33,284 nt of DNA from positions 1 to 33,284 of the forward strand of contig JAFEHU010000030.1 in assembly GCA_017848435.1 (NCBI GenBank), in the 5' to 3' direction. The position numbers were made by a program, and so were the translations under genes. This document shows positions 8,002 through 17,748 of the stretch, piece by piece (positions within the stretch are counted from its first letter, which is position 1; each line of letters opens with the position of its first letter). This stretch comes from Burkholderiaceae bacterium (GTDB lineage: Bacteria > Pseudomonadota > Gammaproteobacteria > Burkholderiales > Burkholderiaceae_C). A model generated the notes under the pieces. The model did not search any database. It saw only the letters and a list, made by a program, of their open reading frames with translations, and was not told the DNA's origin.

Positions 8002-9618
8002 ATGCAACTCAATCCCGCAGAGATTTCTGAGCTGATCAAGAGCCGGATTGAGGGGCTGTCTGCCAGCGCCGACATCCGCAACCAGGGCACGGTTGTTTCC
8101 GTGACCGACGGTATCGTTCGCATCCACGGCTTGTCCGATGTGATGCAGGGTGAAATGTTGGAGTTTCCTCCCACTGCCGATGGCACGCCCACATTCGGCC
8201 TGGCGCTGAACCTCGAGCGTGACTCGGTCGGTTCGGTGATCTTGGGTGAATACGAGCACATCTCCGAAGGCGACACCGTCAAGTGCACTGGCCGCATTCT
8301 GGAAGTGCCGGTCGGCCCTGAGCTGATTGGCCGTGTGGTCAACGCGCTGGGTCAGCCGATCGACGGCAAGGGACCGATCAACGCCAAGATGACCGACGTG
8401 ATCGAAAAGGTCGCTCCAGGCGTGATCGCCCGTAAATCGGTGGACCAGCCGGTGCAGACCGGTCTGAAGTCGATCGACTCCATGGTGCCCGTGGGCCGTG
8501 GCCAGCGCGAGCTGATCATTGGCGACCGCCAGACCGGCAAGACCGCCGTGGCGATCGACGCGATCATCAACCAGAAGGGTCAGAACATGACCTGCGTCTA
8601 CGTTGCGATCGGCCAGAAGGCTTCGTCGATCAAGAACGTGGTGCGCGCGCTGGAACAAGCCGGCGCGATGGAATACACCATCGTCGTGGCCGCTTCCGCT
8701 TCTGAATCGGCTGCCATGCAGTTCGTCTCGGCCTACTCCGGCTGCACCATGGGCGAGTACTTCCGCGACCGCGGCGAAGACGCGCTGATCGTGTACGACG
8801 ACCTGTCCAAGCAAGCCGTGGCCTACCGCCAGGTCTCGCTGCTGCTGCGCCGTCCGCCAGGCCGTGAAGCCTACCCTGGCGACGTGTTCTACCTCCACAG
8901 CCGTCTGCTGGAGCGTGCCGCCCGCGTCAACGCCGACTACGTCGAAGCCTTCACCAAGGGTGAAGTCAAAGGCAAGACCGGTTCGTTGACCGCACTGCCC
9001 ATCATCGAAACGCAGGCCGGCGACGTGTCCGCTTTCGTGCCGACCAATGTGATCTCGATCACCGACGGCCAGATCTTCCTGGAAACCAGCCTGTTCAACG
9101 CCGGTATCCGCCCCGCCATCAACGCCGGTATCTCGGTGTCGCGCGTCGGTGGTGCGGCCCAGACCAACCTGATCAAGAGCCTGTCCGGCGGTATCCGTAC
9201 CGACTTGGCCCAGTACCGCGAACTGGCTGCGTTTGCGCAGTTTGCCTCGGATCTGGACGAGTCCACCCGCAAGCAACTGGAACGCGGTGCCCGCGTGACA
9301 GAACTGCTCAAGCAGGCCCAGTACAGCCCGCAACCTATTTCGCTGATGGCTGCAACGTTGTTCGCCGTGAACAAGGGTTACCTGGACGACGTCGAGATCA
9401 AGAAAGTGCTGCCCTTCGAAGCGGGTCTGCACGCGTACCTGAAAGACAAGCACGCTGCCATGCTCAAAACTATGGACGAAAAAGGTGCCAAGTGGAACGT
9501 CAAGAAGGTCGATGCCGAGAAGGACAGCGCCGAAGTTCAAGCATTCAAGAAAGCCTGCCAAGGCGCTGAAGCTGAATTGGCGACCGCCATCACCGCTTTC
9601 AAAACCTCTTTTGCCTGA
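8002..9618 (+). CDS. atpA: ATP synthase F1 subunit alpha
   Basis: The 538-residue non-catalytic nucleotide-binding subunit. The P-loop GDRQTGKT is at 174-181, and the region around [11 protein letters not shown]-like sequence ([12 protein letters not shown]) is standard. A good AAGGAAAGAG ribosome site precedes the ATG. The protein is about 20 residues longer than I remember for close relatives (around 515-517). The excess seems to lie near the C-terminus, roughly residues 490-525, where the sequence [18 protein letters not shown] departs from the usual pattern. The final [15 protein letters not shown] resumes the family ending, so the insertion is in frame and the gene looks intact. Confidence 0.97.
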   Translation: MQLNPAEISELIKSRIEGLSASADIRNQGTVVSVTDGIVRIHGLSDVMQGEMLEFPPTADGTPTFGLALNLERDSVGSVILGEYEHISEGDTVKCTGRILEVPVGPELIGRVVNALGQPIDGKGPINAKMTDVIEKVAPGVIARKSVDQPVQTGLKSIDSMVPVGRGQRELIIGDRQTGKTAVAIDAIINQKGQNMTCVYVAIGQKASSIKNVVRALEQAGAMEYTIVVAASASESAAMQFVSAYSGCTMGEYFRDRGEDALIVYDDLSKQAVAYRQVSLLLRRPPGREAYPGDVFYLHSRLLERAARVNADYVEAFTKGEVKGKTGSLTALPIIETQAGDVSAFVPTNVISITDGQIFLETSLFNAGIRPAINAGISVSRVGGAAQTNLIKSLSGGIRTDLAQYRELAAFAQFASDLDESTRKQLERGARVTELLKQAQYSPQPISLMAATLFAVNKGYLDDVEIKKVLPFEAGLHAYLKDKHAAMLKTMDEKGAKWNVKKVDAEKDSAEVQAFKKACQGAEAELATAITAFKTSFA

Positions 9619-9652
9619 GACGCTGAAGTACAGCAATTAGCAAGGAGCAGCA

Positions 9653-10531
9653 ATGGCAGCAGGCAAGGAAATACGCGGCAAGATCAAGTCGGTGGAAAAC
9701 ACCAAGAAGATCACCAAAGCCATGGAAATGGTGGCCGCGTCAAAAATGCGCAAGGCGCAGGAGCGCATGCGCGCCGCCCGTCCGTACAGCGACAAGGTGC
9801 GCAACATCGCGGCCAACCTCGGTAAGGCCAATCCGGAATACACGCACGCGTTCATGAAAACGAACGATGCCAAATCCGTTGGCTTCATCGTGGTCACGAC
9901 CGACAAGGGCCTGTGTGGCGGCATGAACACCAACGTGCTGCGCACGGTCACGCACAAACTGCGTGAGTTGCAGGACGCAGGCGTGTCGGCACAGGCTGTC
10001 GCGATTGGCAACAAGGGCCTGGGCTTCCTGAACCGGGTCGGCGCCAAAGTGGTGTCGCATGTCACGCAACTGGGTGACACGCCGCATTTGGACAAATTGA
10101 TTGGCCCTGTCAAGGTGCTGCTCGATGCGTACATCCGGGGCGAGGTGAGTGCGGTCTACCTGAGCTACACCAAGTTCATCAACACGATGAAGCAGGACCC
10201 GACGCTGGAGCAGTTGCTGCCGTTGTCGGCTGCCAAACTCGAAGCCGAGTCCAAAGCCAGTGGCGGCGAGCATGGCTGGGATTACATCTACGAACCCGAT
10301 GCGCAGGCCGTCATTGACGACTTGCTGATCCGCTACGTAGAGGCGTTGGTGTACCAGGCTGTGGCCGAAAACATGGCGTCCGAACAGTCTGCACGCATGG
10401 TGGCCATGAAGTCTGCCACCGACAACGCGGGCAACGTGATTGGCGAACTCAAGCTGGTTTACAACAAAACACGCCAGGCGGCGATCACGAAAGAACTTTC
10501 GGAGATCGTGGCGGGTGCTGCAGCGGTTTAA
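9653..10531 (+). CDS. atpG: ATP synthase F1 subunit gamma
   Basis: The 292-residue central rotor shaft. The N-terminal helix [20 protein letters not shown] and the C-terminal helix ending near [19 protein letters not shown] form the coiled coil inside the hexamer; the middle [14 protein letters not shown] is a family hallmark. A GGAG ribosome site precedes the ATG. Normal length and position between atpA and atpD. Confidence 0.97.
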   Translation: MAAGKEIRGKIKSVENTKKITKAMEMVAASKMRKAQERMRAARPYSDKVRNIAANLGKANPEYTHAFMKTNDAKSVGFIVVTTDKGLCGGMNTNVLRTVTHKLRELQDAGVSAQAVAIGNKGLGFLNRVGAKVVSHVTQLGDTPHLDKLIGPVKVLLDAYIRGEVSAVYLSYTKFINTMKQDPTLEQLLPLSAAKLEAESKASGGEHGWDYIYEPDAQAVIDDLLIRYVEALVYQAVAENMASEQSARMVAMKSATDNAGNVIGELKLVYNKTRQAAITKELSEIVAGAAAV

Positions 10532-10559
10532 CGCTGTCCACGGATACGGTTTAATTTAG

Positions 10560-11984
<1,425 letters not shown>

Positions 11985-11987
11985 GCC

Positions 11988-12404
11988 ATGAACACCATCC
12001 ACGTCGATGTTGTCAGCGCCGAGGAGTCCATCTTCTCGGGCGAGGCCCGGTTTGTGGCCTTGCCCGGTGAAGCGGGCGAATTGGGTATCTACCCGCGCCA
12101 CACACCGCTGATCACGCGCATTCGCCCAGGTTCGGTGCGGATTGAAAAAGCCGACGGCAGCGAGGAGTTCGTGTTCGTGGCCGGCGGCATTCTGGAGGTC
12201 CAACCTAACCACGTGACGGTGTTGTCCGACACCGCAATCCGTGGCAAGGATCTGGACGACGAGAAAGCCAATGCAGCCAAGCTGGCTGCGGAAGAAGCGG
12301 TCAAGAACGCCAAGAGCGAACTCGACCTGGCGAAAGCCCAGTCGGAATTGGCCGTGATGGCAGCCCAGATTGCTGCGCTGCGCAAATACCGTCAGAAGAA
12401 ATAA
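11988..12404 (+). CDS. atpC: ATP synthase F1 subunit epsilon
   Basis: A 138-residue subunit at the base of the rotor, regulating ATPase activity. The N-terminal beta-sandwich ([17 protein letters not shown], then [20 protein letters not shown]) and the C-terminal two-helix domain rich in Ala, Lys and Glu are both present. It is the last gene of the operon, followed within 30 bases by a strong terminator. Confidence 0.97.
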   Translation: MNTIHVDVVSAEESIFSGEARFVALPGEAGELGIYPRHTPLITRIRPGSVRIEKADGSEEFVFVAGGILEVQPNHVTVLSDTAIRGKDLDDEKANAAKLAAEEAVKNAKSELDLAKAQSELAVMAAQIAALRKYRQKK

Positions 12405-12430
12405 GAGGCCACCTCTTTGGCATCTCAAAA

Positions 12431-12454
12431 AGCCCGACGTTGTCGGGCTTTTTT
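12431..12454 (+). terminator. Rho-independent terminator of the atp operon
   Basis: AGCCCGAC (12431-12438) and GTCGGGCT (12442-12449) form an 8-base-pair stem with a three-base loop, followed by a T-run to 12454. It lies 27 bases after atpC. An A-run precedes the stem, so it may also act for the flgM-like gene that ends at 12474 on the other strand. Confidence 0.92.
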
Positions 12455-12473
12455 GTTGCTGGGCAGCGCTGCG

Positions 12474-12698
12474 TCAGTTGACGCGCCGGGACGCCTGAGG
12501 CCGGGTGGTTTCAGACAGGATGTCTGTGGCCACCAGTTTGTCTGCGATGGCTGAGGCATTGACCACGAAGCGGCCTTCCGCAATCGCCGCGCGCATGGCG
12601 GCAACTTTTTCGGCGTTGTGTGGCCGTTTGTCGGCTGGGCTGGTGTCAGCCACCGATGAACGGGTGGTTAGGGTGTCAAACTGGAATGGGCTTGGCAT
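12474..12698 (-). CDS. flgM: FlgM-like anti-sigma-28 factor (short)
   Basis: A predicted 74-residue protein. Residues 31-60 (KVAAMRAAIAEGRF, then VVNASAIADKLV) match the C-terminal helix pattern of FlgM, which binds FliA and is exported when the flagellar hook is complete. The N-terminal part is short compared with the usual length of about 95-100 residues. The start at 12698 is chosen because residues upstream in the open frame (from 12788) look like non-coding translation; a GGTGG-type site precedes it. It lies 100 bases downstream of fliA on the same strand, a sigma/anti-sigma pairing that supports the call. Identification rests on the short helix motif, so certainty is moderate. Confidence 0.65.
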   Translation of the reverse strand: MPSPFQFDTLTTRSSVADTSPADKRPHNAEKVAAMRAAIAEGRFVVNASAIADKLVATDILSETTRPQASRRVN

Positions 12699-12717
12699 GC
12701 GCCACCAGAATAATGGA

Positions 12718-12743
12718 TTTTCGGCGCTTTCCGACCACCTATA
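12718..12743 (-). promoter_or_regulatory. Weak sigma-28-like promoter before the flgM-like gene
   Basis: Read on the minus strand, TATAGGTG is followed after 10 bases by GCCGAAAA. The sigma-28 consensus is TAAAGTTT, 11 bases, GCCGATAA. The match is 5 of 8 and 7 of 8 with spacing one base short. It would allow FliA to drive its own anti-sigma factor, but chance similarity is quite possible. Confidence 0.25.
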
Positions 12744-12798
12744 CCCCGTTAGGTTGGTGCGTGTGGTGCACGGGCACCACACTGGCACATGGGGTGGT

Positions 12799-13515
12799 TC
12801 AATGCGCCTTGAGGTTGGAGCGCAACTTGGCGATCGACTGGCCGTGCAGCTGGCAGACGCGTGACTCGGTCACGCCGAGCACTGCGGCGATGTCTTTCAG
12901 GTTCATGTCCTGCTCGTAGTACATGCTCATCACGTACTGCTCGCGTTTTGGCAGCACATTGATGGCGGCGATCAGTGCACTTTGCTTGCGACGGTTGCGC
13001 AACAGCAACATCGGGTCAGCATCTTGGTCGCAGACGTGGCGGTCCAGAAACCCCTCCTCGTCGTCTGCCGAGGCCGTGAGGTCTTCCAGGTAAACCAATT
13101 GCGTGCCGCGCACCCGGCCCACCAGGTCCTGGAATTCAGCCAGCGTGCATTTCATTTGAGCGGCAATTTCAGATTCGCTCGGGTGGCGTCCCAAGCGCTG
13201 TTCCAGCAAATGAATCACCTGGTCGATTTCTTTCTGGCTGCGGCGCGAGCGGCGAGAAATCCAGTCGACTTCCCGCAGCTCATCAATCATGGCCCCACGG
13301 ATGCGCTGTGTGGCAAATGTTTCAAACTGAACCCCTTGCGATTCCTCAAACCGTGTGAGTGCCTCGGTCAGCCCCAGCATGCCCACCTGAATCAAATCGT
13401 CGATCTCAACGCTGGGTGGCAGTTTCACCATCATGCGCTTCGCCAGGCGGCGTACCAGTGGGCTGTACTGCTTGAGCAGGGCGTTGTTTTCTGAATGGGC
13501 TTTGAGGGCACACAT
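12799..13515 (-). CDS. fliA: Flagellar sigma factor FliA (sigma-28)
   Basis: The 238-residue RNA polymerase sigma factor for late flagellar and chemotaxis genes. Region 2 (LVRRLAKRMMVKLPP, IDDLIQVGMLGL, then RIRGAMIDELREVDWISRR) and region 4 (LPKREQYVMSMYYEQDMNLK then DIAAVLGVTESRVCQLHGQS) are clear. The start at 13515 (MCALKAHSENN) has AGGA nine bases upstream and fits family length; an earlier in-frame ATG at 13575 would add 20 unlike residues. It stands apart from any flhAFG genes and is followed by the flgM-like gene. Confidence 0.95.
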   Translation of the reverse strand: MCALKAHSENNALLKQYSPLVRRLAKRMMVKLPPSVEIDDLIQVGMLGLTEALTRFEESQGVQFETFATQRIRGAMIDELREVDWISRRSRRSQKEIDQVIHLLEQRLGRHPSESEIAAQMKCTLAEFQDLVGRVRGTQLVYLEDLTASADDEEGFLDRHVCDQDADPMLLLRNRRKQSALIAAINVLPKREQYVMSMYYEQDMNLKDIAAVLGVTESRVCQLHGQSIAKLRSNLKAH

Positions 13516-14058
13516 GCGCAAATTTCCTGGCCACCAAAAAAGTGAAATCGGCTGAAATCCAGTTGTCCAGAGCATTTTCCGGGCATCTTCCCCGTTGGCG
13601 GGTTGGACAACGGGCTTGAAAAGTCAGTTTGACAGCCGGCAGTCGCTGTGGTCGTTGAATGAAGGCAGGGAAAAAGCCGCAATTTGCCTGTTGCTGTCAG
13701 CGGCTGTTTGGTGGTGCAAAATCGGGCGCGTGGAAGCCCGTGCGAGCCCTTTTTTGAGGGTTATGCATTGCAACAGAGATGCACGGTTTGCGTTGCCGCT
13801 GCGCCGTAGGAAACAGACAACATTCAGGATCGGGGACTGTCTGGAAGCGCTTTGTCTGTGCTGAATTTCACGTCACCATGTTAAAAAGTCAGTGAAAACG
13901 GGCAAATTTGACACCCGAAGCATTGAAAATCAAAAGTAACGGTACGAAAGCGGCTTCAAAATCAGGTGTCTGCATTTACGAAAGTGGGCGTATGGCGCGT
14001 ATACTTTTGTATATGCTGTTTTGCGGCAACATTTATTTAAACTGAGGATGGTTCCGAC
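13516..14058. other. 543-base non-coding region between fliA and the Pal-like gene
   Basis: This divergent region holds no convincing gene. On the fliA side, CCCGTTG (13591-13597) can pair with CAACGGG (13608-13614), while GGACAAC (13605-13611) can instead pair with GTTGTCC (13562-13568); the two pairings exclude one another. A TTGACA at 13908-13913 lacks a matching -10. A TATACT at 14000-14005 lies 54 bases before the plus-strand gene. The right half is richer in A and T than the genes around it. Confidence 0.5.
14000..14005 (+). promoter_or_regulatory. Candidate -10 box for the Pal-like gene
   Basis: TATACT stands 54 bases ahead of the ATG at 14059, in an AT-rich stretch. No good -35 is seen at standard spacing (TTTACG lies at 19 bases). 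The gene start itself has GAGGATG as ribosome site. Confidence 0.3.
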
Positions 14059-14622
14059 ATGAAATTACTAGTTACAGCACTCACGTTGCTTGGCCTGCTG
14101 ATCAGCGGTTGCACGAGCTCCACCCCTGCCAAACCTGACGAAGTGTCGGTTTACTACTACGGCAACCGTTCCGGTTCGGGCTCAGGCTCTGGTACGGGTT
14201 CTGGCAATGACGGCGCTGGCTCGCAAGCCATTGCCACTGCCCGCCCTGCAGCGGTGAGCGCTGTGGTGCCTACCGACGGCCAAGGCCCTCCTGGCGTGCC
14301 AACGATCGTGTACTTTGACTACGACAGTTTTGTCGTGAAGCCAGAGTTCCAGAGCATCGTGGCGGCCCATGCCAAATTCCTGATTGCCAACCCAGACCGC
14401 AAGGTGCTGCTGGAAGGTCACACCGACCAGCGTGGTGGCAGTGAATACAACTTGGCACTGGGCCAGAAGCGTGCCGAAGCGGTTCGCAAGTCGTTGACCC
14501 TGCAGGGCACGGCTGACGGCCAGCTGGAGCCAGTGAGCTTGGGCAAGGAAAAGCCAGCGTCGACCGAAGCCAGCGAAAAGGGTTACGCCCTGAACCGCCG
14601 CGTGGAATTCCGCTACCGCTGA
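14059..14622 (+). CDS. OmpA/Pal-type peptidoglycan-associated lipoprotein
   Basis: A 187-residue outer-membrane lipoprotein that should bind peptidoglycan. The signal sequence ends at lipobox ISGC (C18). A Ser-Gly linker (about residues 38-54) is followed by the OmpA-like domain: VYFDYDSFVVKPEF, then GHTDQRGGSEYNLALGQKRA, and the final ALNRRVEFRYR. These are the diaminopimelate-binding features of the family. It is not in a tol-pal cluster: it stands alone between fliA and flhC, so it is probably a Pal paralogue with a structural or flagellum-related role rather than the TolB partner. The long Ser-Gly linker is unlike standard Pal. Confidence 0.88.
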   Translation: MKLLVTALTLLGLLISGCTSSTPAKPDEVSVYYYGNRSGSGSGSGTGSGNDGAGSQAIATARPAAVSAVVPTDGQGPPGVPTIVYFDYDSFVVKPEFQSIVAAHAKFLIANPDRKVLLEGHTDQRGGSEYNLALGQKRAEAVRKSLTLQGTADGQLEPVSLGKEKPASTEASEKGYALNRRVEFRYR

Positions 14623-14660
14623 TCGGCGTGAGCCGAATGGCCTGAAAAGGCAGATTGACA

Positions 14661-14694
14661 AAAGGGGCCCATCGCAAGATGGGCCCCTTTTTTT
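14661..14694. terminator. Bidirectional rho-independent terminator
   Basis: AAAGGGGCCCATC (14661-14673) and GATGGGCCCCTTT (14678-14690) form a perfect 13-base-pair stem with a GCAA loop, followed by a T-run to 14694. It ends transcription of the Pal-like gene and, with the A-run on the other side, can also serve flhC on the minus strand. Confidence 0.95.
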
Positions 14695-14730
14695 GTGCAC
14701 ATGCCAGGCAGTTCTGGCGACTGACCTGGT

Positions 14731-15267
14731 TCAGTGCAGGTGGATCGAACCTGTGGCTTGGCCTTTGCCGGCGCGTGCCGGTGGGTTGCACAGGCCACAC
14801 ACGTAGTGCTTGGCGTTCTCGTAGGGCTCGCTGACGAACAGGCCACCGCAGTGGGTGCAGCGGGTCATGGTCAGCATGCCGTTGTCCACAAACTTCATCA
14901 GGCGCCAGGCGCGGGTCACGGAGAGCAGCGGCTCGACGTCGCAGGCCAGCATTTGTTCTGAATACAGGCTGTAGGCCTTGATGACGGAGTCAATCTCTTC
15001 CAGTGCGCTGGTTTTGGAGATGTATTCGTGGATGTTGAGGAACAGCGACGCGTGGATGTTGGGTTGCCAGGTCAGGAACCAGTCGGTGGAGAAAGGCAGT
15101 TGGCCTTTGGATGGTGACTTGCCGGACACTTCCTTGTACAGGCGCAGCAGGCGTTCGTAGGACAGGCTGGTTTCGGTTTCCAGCACTTGCAGGCGGGCAC
15201 CGAGCTGGATCAGGGTCACGGCGCGTTCGATTTGCCGTGTTTCGTTGAGAATGCTTTTGACGATCAT
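14731..15267 (-). CDS. flhC: Flagellar master regulator subunit FlhC
   Basis: The 178-residue DNA-binding, zinc-containing subunit of the FlhD4C2 activator of class 2 flagellar genes. The zinc cysteines are C137, C140, C157 and C160, the same positions I recall for the Escherichia coli protein. The N-terminal part has the family patterns AVTLIQLGARLQVLETET and LPFSTDWFLTW. It follows flhD with a 58-base gap on the same strand and ends before a strong terminator. No motAB genes follow it, unlike the order in enteric bacteria. Confidence 0.96.
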   Translation of the reverse strand: MIVKSILNETRQIERAVTLIQLGARLQVLETETSLSYERLLRLYKEVSGKSPSKGQLPFSTDWFLTWQPNIHASLFLNIHEYISKTSALEEIDSVIKAYSLYSEQMLACDVEPLLSVTRAWRLMKFVDNGMLTMTRCTHCGGLFVSEPYENAKHYVCGLCNPPARAGKGQATGSIHLH

Positions 15268-15325
15268 GGTGTTGCCCCAGTGCGGTAATGAAAGAAGGTG
15301 TCTGGTGCCTGTTCAGAAAAGCCGG

Positions 15326-15655
15326 TTACATGGCTTCTTTGAAATTCCCGGCCATCAGGATGTTGGCGTGCAGGCGGGCGGTCTGGGTGCTGGCCGATTT
15401 GCCCAGGTTGCTCTGGGTCAGCAGGTTCCAGACGTTGCTGTCGTCCATGCGGAAGCGGCACAGCAGGGTGTTGAGCGAGGCGACTTTCATGAGCTGGGCG
15501 GGCGACAGGCTGGCGATCAGGTCGGCGGTTTGCTCCGACACACCCAAGCGGAACAGGGCGTTGACCTTGTCCTGGCGAATCAGGTTTTGCGCGAGCATCA
15601 GGTACGACATGTTGGTTTCGCGGATGTCGTCGAGGATCTGGTCGTCTTGCTTCAT
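15326..15655 (-). CDS. flhD: Flagellar master regulator subunit FlhD
   Basis: The 109-residue partner of FlhC. Family features: IRETNMSYLMLAQNLIRQDK, the helix ADLIASLSPAQLMKVAS, and the cysteine at 66 in LLCRFR that corresponds to the inter-subunit disulfide residue in the enteric protein. GGAGA lies a few bases ahead of the ATG. It is the first gene of flhDC; the 259-base space before it carries a partial palindrome and probably the promoter. Confidence 0.96.
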   Translation of the reverse strand: MKQDDQILDDIRETNMSYLMLAQNLIRQDKVNALFRLGVSEQTADLIASLSPAQLMKVASLNTLLCRFRMDDSNVWNLLTQSNLGKSASTQTARLHANILMAGNFKEAM

Positions 15656-15800
15656 GGTTTTCTCCGTCGCACTGTGGGGTTCAAACTTGCCGGCTTGCTG
15701 GTAACAGTTTGTTTGCTGGCGTGAATGAATTGTGCGGCGGGCAGACGATGCCTTGAGTGCGGTGCGCTCTGTAAATCGTGTCCCGGAAATTGGGATGGCG

Positions 15801-15819
15801 TGTCAGGTAAATTCCTACA
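15801..15819. promoter_or_regulatory. Partial palindrome in the flhDC upstream region
   Basis: TGTCAGGTAAATTCCTACA lies 146 bases before flhD. Its half-sites TGTCAG and CCTACA resemble the GacA/UvrY type site (TGTAAG, 6 bases, CTTACA), here with 7 bases between, and read in reverse the core TAGGAATTTACCTGA resembles an RcsAB box, as found before enteric flhDC. It may be the target of a NarL/FixJ-family regulator, possibly the one encoded directly upstream. Binding is inference. Confidence 0.4.
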
Positions 15820-15914
15820 ACCGATGCGCTGCCAACTCAAGTTTCAGCAGGATTTGACGGGCCCAACGCCAAGTACCGCCCTGTGTGGCGGTGCTGTAGG
15901 GGAAACGTAGGGAC

Positions 15915-16544
15915 TTACACCAGCCCGCTGCGGATGGCGTAAACGGTCAGCTCGGCGTTGTTGGCGAGCTTGAGCTTTTCCAGCACCCGGGCGCGGTACA
16001 CACTGACGGTTTTGGGGCTGAGCATCAGCTCTTCGGCGATGTCGGACAGGCGCTTGCCCGAGGCAATCTTCAGCAGCGTCTGCATTTCCCGGTCAGACAG
16101 GGTGTTGTGCAGGGCCTGGGTGGGTTCGTGGGTCAGGCTGTCGACCAGCATCTGGGCAATTTCAGGCGTGACGTACTTGCGCCCGGCGGCCACGGTGCGC
16201 ACCGCGTTGATCAGCAGCATCGGGTCGCCGGCCTTGTTGACGTAGCCGGAGGCGCCCGCCCGCAGGCTGCGGATGGCGTACTGGTCTTCCGGGTACATCG
16301 AGACCATCAGCACCTTGATCGGCATGCCTTCGGCCTTGAGGGTGGTCAGCACGTCCAGCCCGTCGCGGCCGGGCAGGTTGATGTCCAGCAGCAGCACGTC
16401 GCAGGTGGTGTTGCGCAGCACCTCGCGCAGCTCGCCGTAGTCGGCCGCTTCGCCGACCACGCGCAAATCGACCGCCTCGGTCAGCGTGTCGCGGATGCCC
16501 CGGCGCACCAGGGCGTGGTCGTCGCACAGCACCACACGGATCAC
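15915..16544 (-). CDS. NarL/FixJ-family response regulator
   Basis: A 209-residue two-component regulator. The receiver domain (about 1-118) has the acidic pair in LCDDH, the phosphorylation site D54 in LLLDINLPG and K103 in YVNKAGD. The C-terminal LuxR-type helix-turn-helix (about 145-205) reads LSDREMQTLLKIASGKRLSD, then IAEELMLSPKTVSVYRARVL. Its start overlaps the end of the upstream kinase gene by four bases (16541-16544), so the two are translated together. The next gene on the strand is flhD, 259 bases on, which makes motility control a plausible output. Confidence 0.93.
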   Translation of the reverse strand: MIRVVLCDDHALVRRGIRDTLTEAVDLRVVGEAADYGELREVLRNTTCDVLLLDINLPGRDGLDVLTTLKAEGMPIKVLMVSMYPEDQYAIRSLRAGASGYVNKAGDPMLLINAVRTVAAGRKYVTPEIAQMLVDSLTHEPTQALHNTLSDREMQTLLKIASGKRLSDIAEELMLSPKTVSVYRARVLEKLKLANNAELTVYAIRSGLV

Positions 16545-17653
16545 GGCAGCTCCTTGGTGTCGGCAGAGTCGGGGTAGAGGCCTGGATCGGTGAGGGGCAC
16601 CGACAAAATGATGGCGGTGCCCTGGTGGTTGGTGCTCACGTCCACCCAGCCACCGACGGTGCGGGCGCGCTCGTGCAGGCCGCGAATGCCGAAGGACTTG
16701 GGCTTGGCCAGGTCGTCGTCGTCCAGGCCCTTGCCGTTGTCGCTGATCTCCAGCGACAAGACGCCGGTGTCGGGCGTCATGTAGAGCGAGACCTCGGTGG
16801 CGCCCGCGTGTTTGGACACGTTAGTAAGCGCTTCCTGCGCGGTACGGTAAGCCACCTGCTGCACCTCGTCGGGCAGCTTGATCTGGCTGTGGGTGGTGTG
16901 GAACACGGTTTTGATGCCGGTGCGCTTCTCGAAGCTGCGCGCCAGCCACTCAATGGCGTGCACCAGCCCCTGGTCCAGCACGGCGGGACGCAGGTTGACC
17001 ATGATGCGCTGGGTCGACTGGATCGCCTGGTCAATGGTCTCCAGCGAACTGAAGGCCCGGCTGGTGATGCGCTCGTCGGTCGAATGCCGGCTGATCCACG
17101 ACAAATCGAACTTCAGCGCGGTCAGCACGCTGCCAATTTCGTCGTGGATCTCGCGGGCGATGGTGGTGCGCTCGGCCTCGATGCTGGTTTGCAGGTGGCG
17201 TGCCAGTTCGGCAATGCGCTGCTGCGATTCCTGCAGGCGAATGTCGGCCTGCTGCTTGGCCAGCAGGTTCTGGTGTGCTTCGATCGCCCGCTGCAGCGCC
17301 GGCTTGAGCCGGTGCAGGCCGTCTTTCAGCACGTAGTCGTTGGCGCCCTCGTGCAGCAGCTGGATGGCGGCCGTCTCGCCCACTGCGCCCGAGACGATGA
17401 TGAACGGCGTGGTCGGGTCGCAGCTGCGGGTCAACCGCATCGCGTCCAGGGCCGAGCAGTCGGGCAGCCGGTAGTCGGCCAGCACCGCGTCAAACCGCGT
17501 CGAACCGAGCTGGCGGGCCAGCGACTCAAAGTTGTCCACCCAGGTCAGCACCACCGGAAAACCGTCGCGCTGCAGCGCCAGGCGCACCAGTTCGTGGTCG
17601 GTCGGGTTGTCTTCCAGGTGGAGAATGCGCAGTGGGTGCGGGGCGGGTTCCAT
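16541..17653 (-). CDS. Receiver-domain-containing HisKA_3 sensor histidine kinase
   Basis: A 370-residue soluble hybrid kinase. An N-terminal receiver domain (about 7-125) has D60 in LADYRLPD and K110 in YVLKDG; a helical linker leads to a HisKA_3 dimerisation domain with the likely phosphorylated H170 in AREIHDEIGSVL. A HATPase domain follows, with the N-box TAQEALTNVSKHAGA, the G1 motif SDNGKGL and the GIRGLHERARTVGG lid. No transmembrane segment is present, so it senses a cytoplasmic signal or is driven by another kinase through its own receiver. The start at 17653 (MEPAPHPLR) is chosen because the receiver begins there; the ribosome site is weak. It is the partner of the adjacent regulator. 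Confidence 0.92.
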   Translation of the reverse strand: MEPAPHPLRILHLEDNPTDHELVRLALQRDGFPVVLTWVDNFESLARQLGSTRFDAVLADYRLPDCSALDAMRLTRSCDPTTPFIIVSGAVGETAAIQLLHEGANDYVLKDGLHRLKPALQRAIEAHQNLLAKQQADIRLQESQQRIAELARHLQTSIEAERTTIAREIHDEIGSVLTALKFDLSWISRHSTDERITSRAFSSLETIDQAIQSTQRIMVNLRPAVLDQGLVHAIEWLARSFEKRTGIKTVFHTTHSQIKLPDEVQQVAYRTAQEALTNVSKHAGATEVSLYMTPDTGVLSLEISDNGKGLDDDDLAKPKSFGIRGLHERARTVGGWVDVSTNHQGTAIILSVPLTDPGLYPDSADTKELP

Positions 17654-17748
17654 GGGGCGGCGCTTCAATGGCAAGGCCCACAGTGTGCACGAAACCGCCG
17701 CGCAGCAAGCCCCGGAAAGCCCCGAAAGGGCTCGCCAGCCCGAACTTA

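Noticed and set aside
7912-9636. 574-codon minus-strand open frame
   Set aside because: Antisense to atpA, which is intact; no domain motif and a composition of shadow type.
13595-13864. 89-codon plus-strand frame in the fliA to Pal gap
   Set aside because: No ribosome site, no recognisable motif and unlike codon use; probably random in a regulatory region.
13908-13913. TTGACA as -35 of the Pal-like gene
   Set aside because: No -10 hexamer lies within 16-19 bases, and it is about 150 bases from the gene.
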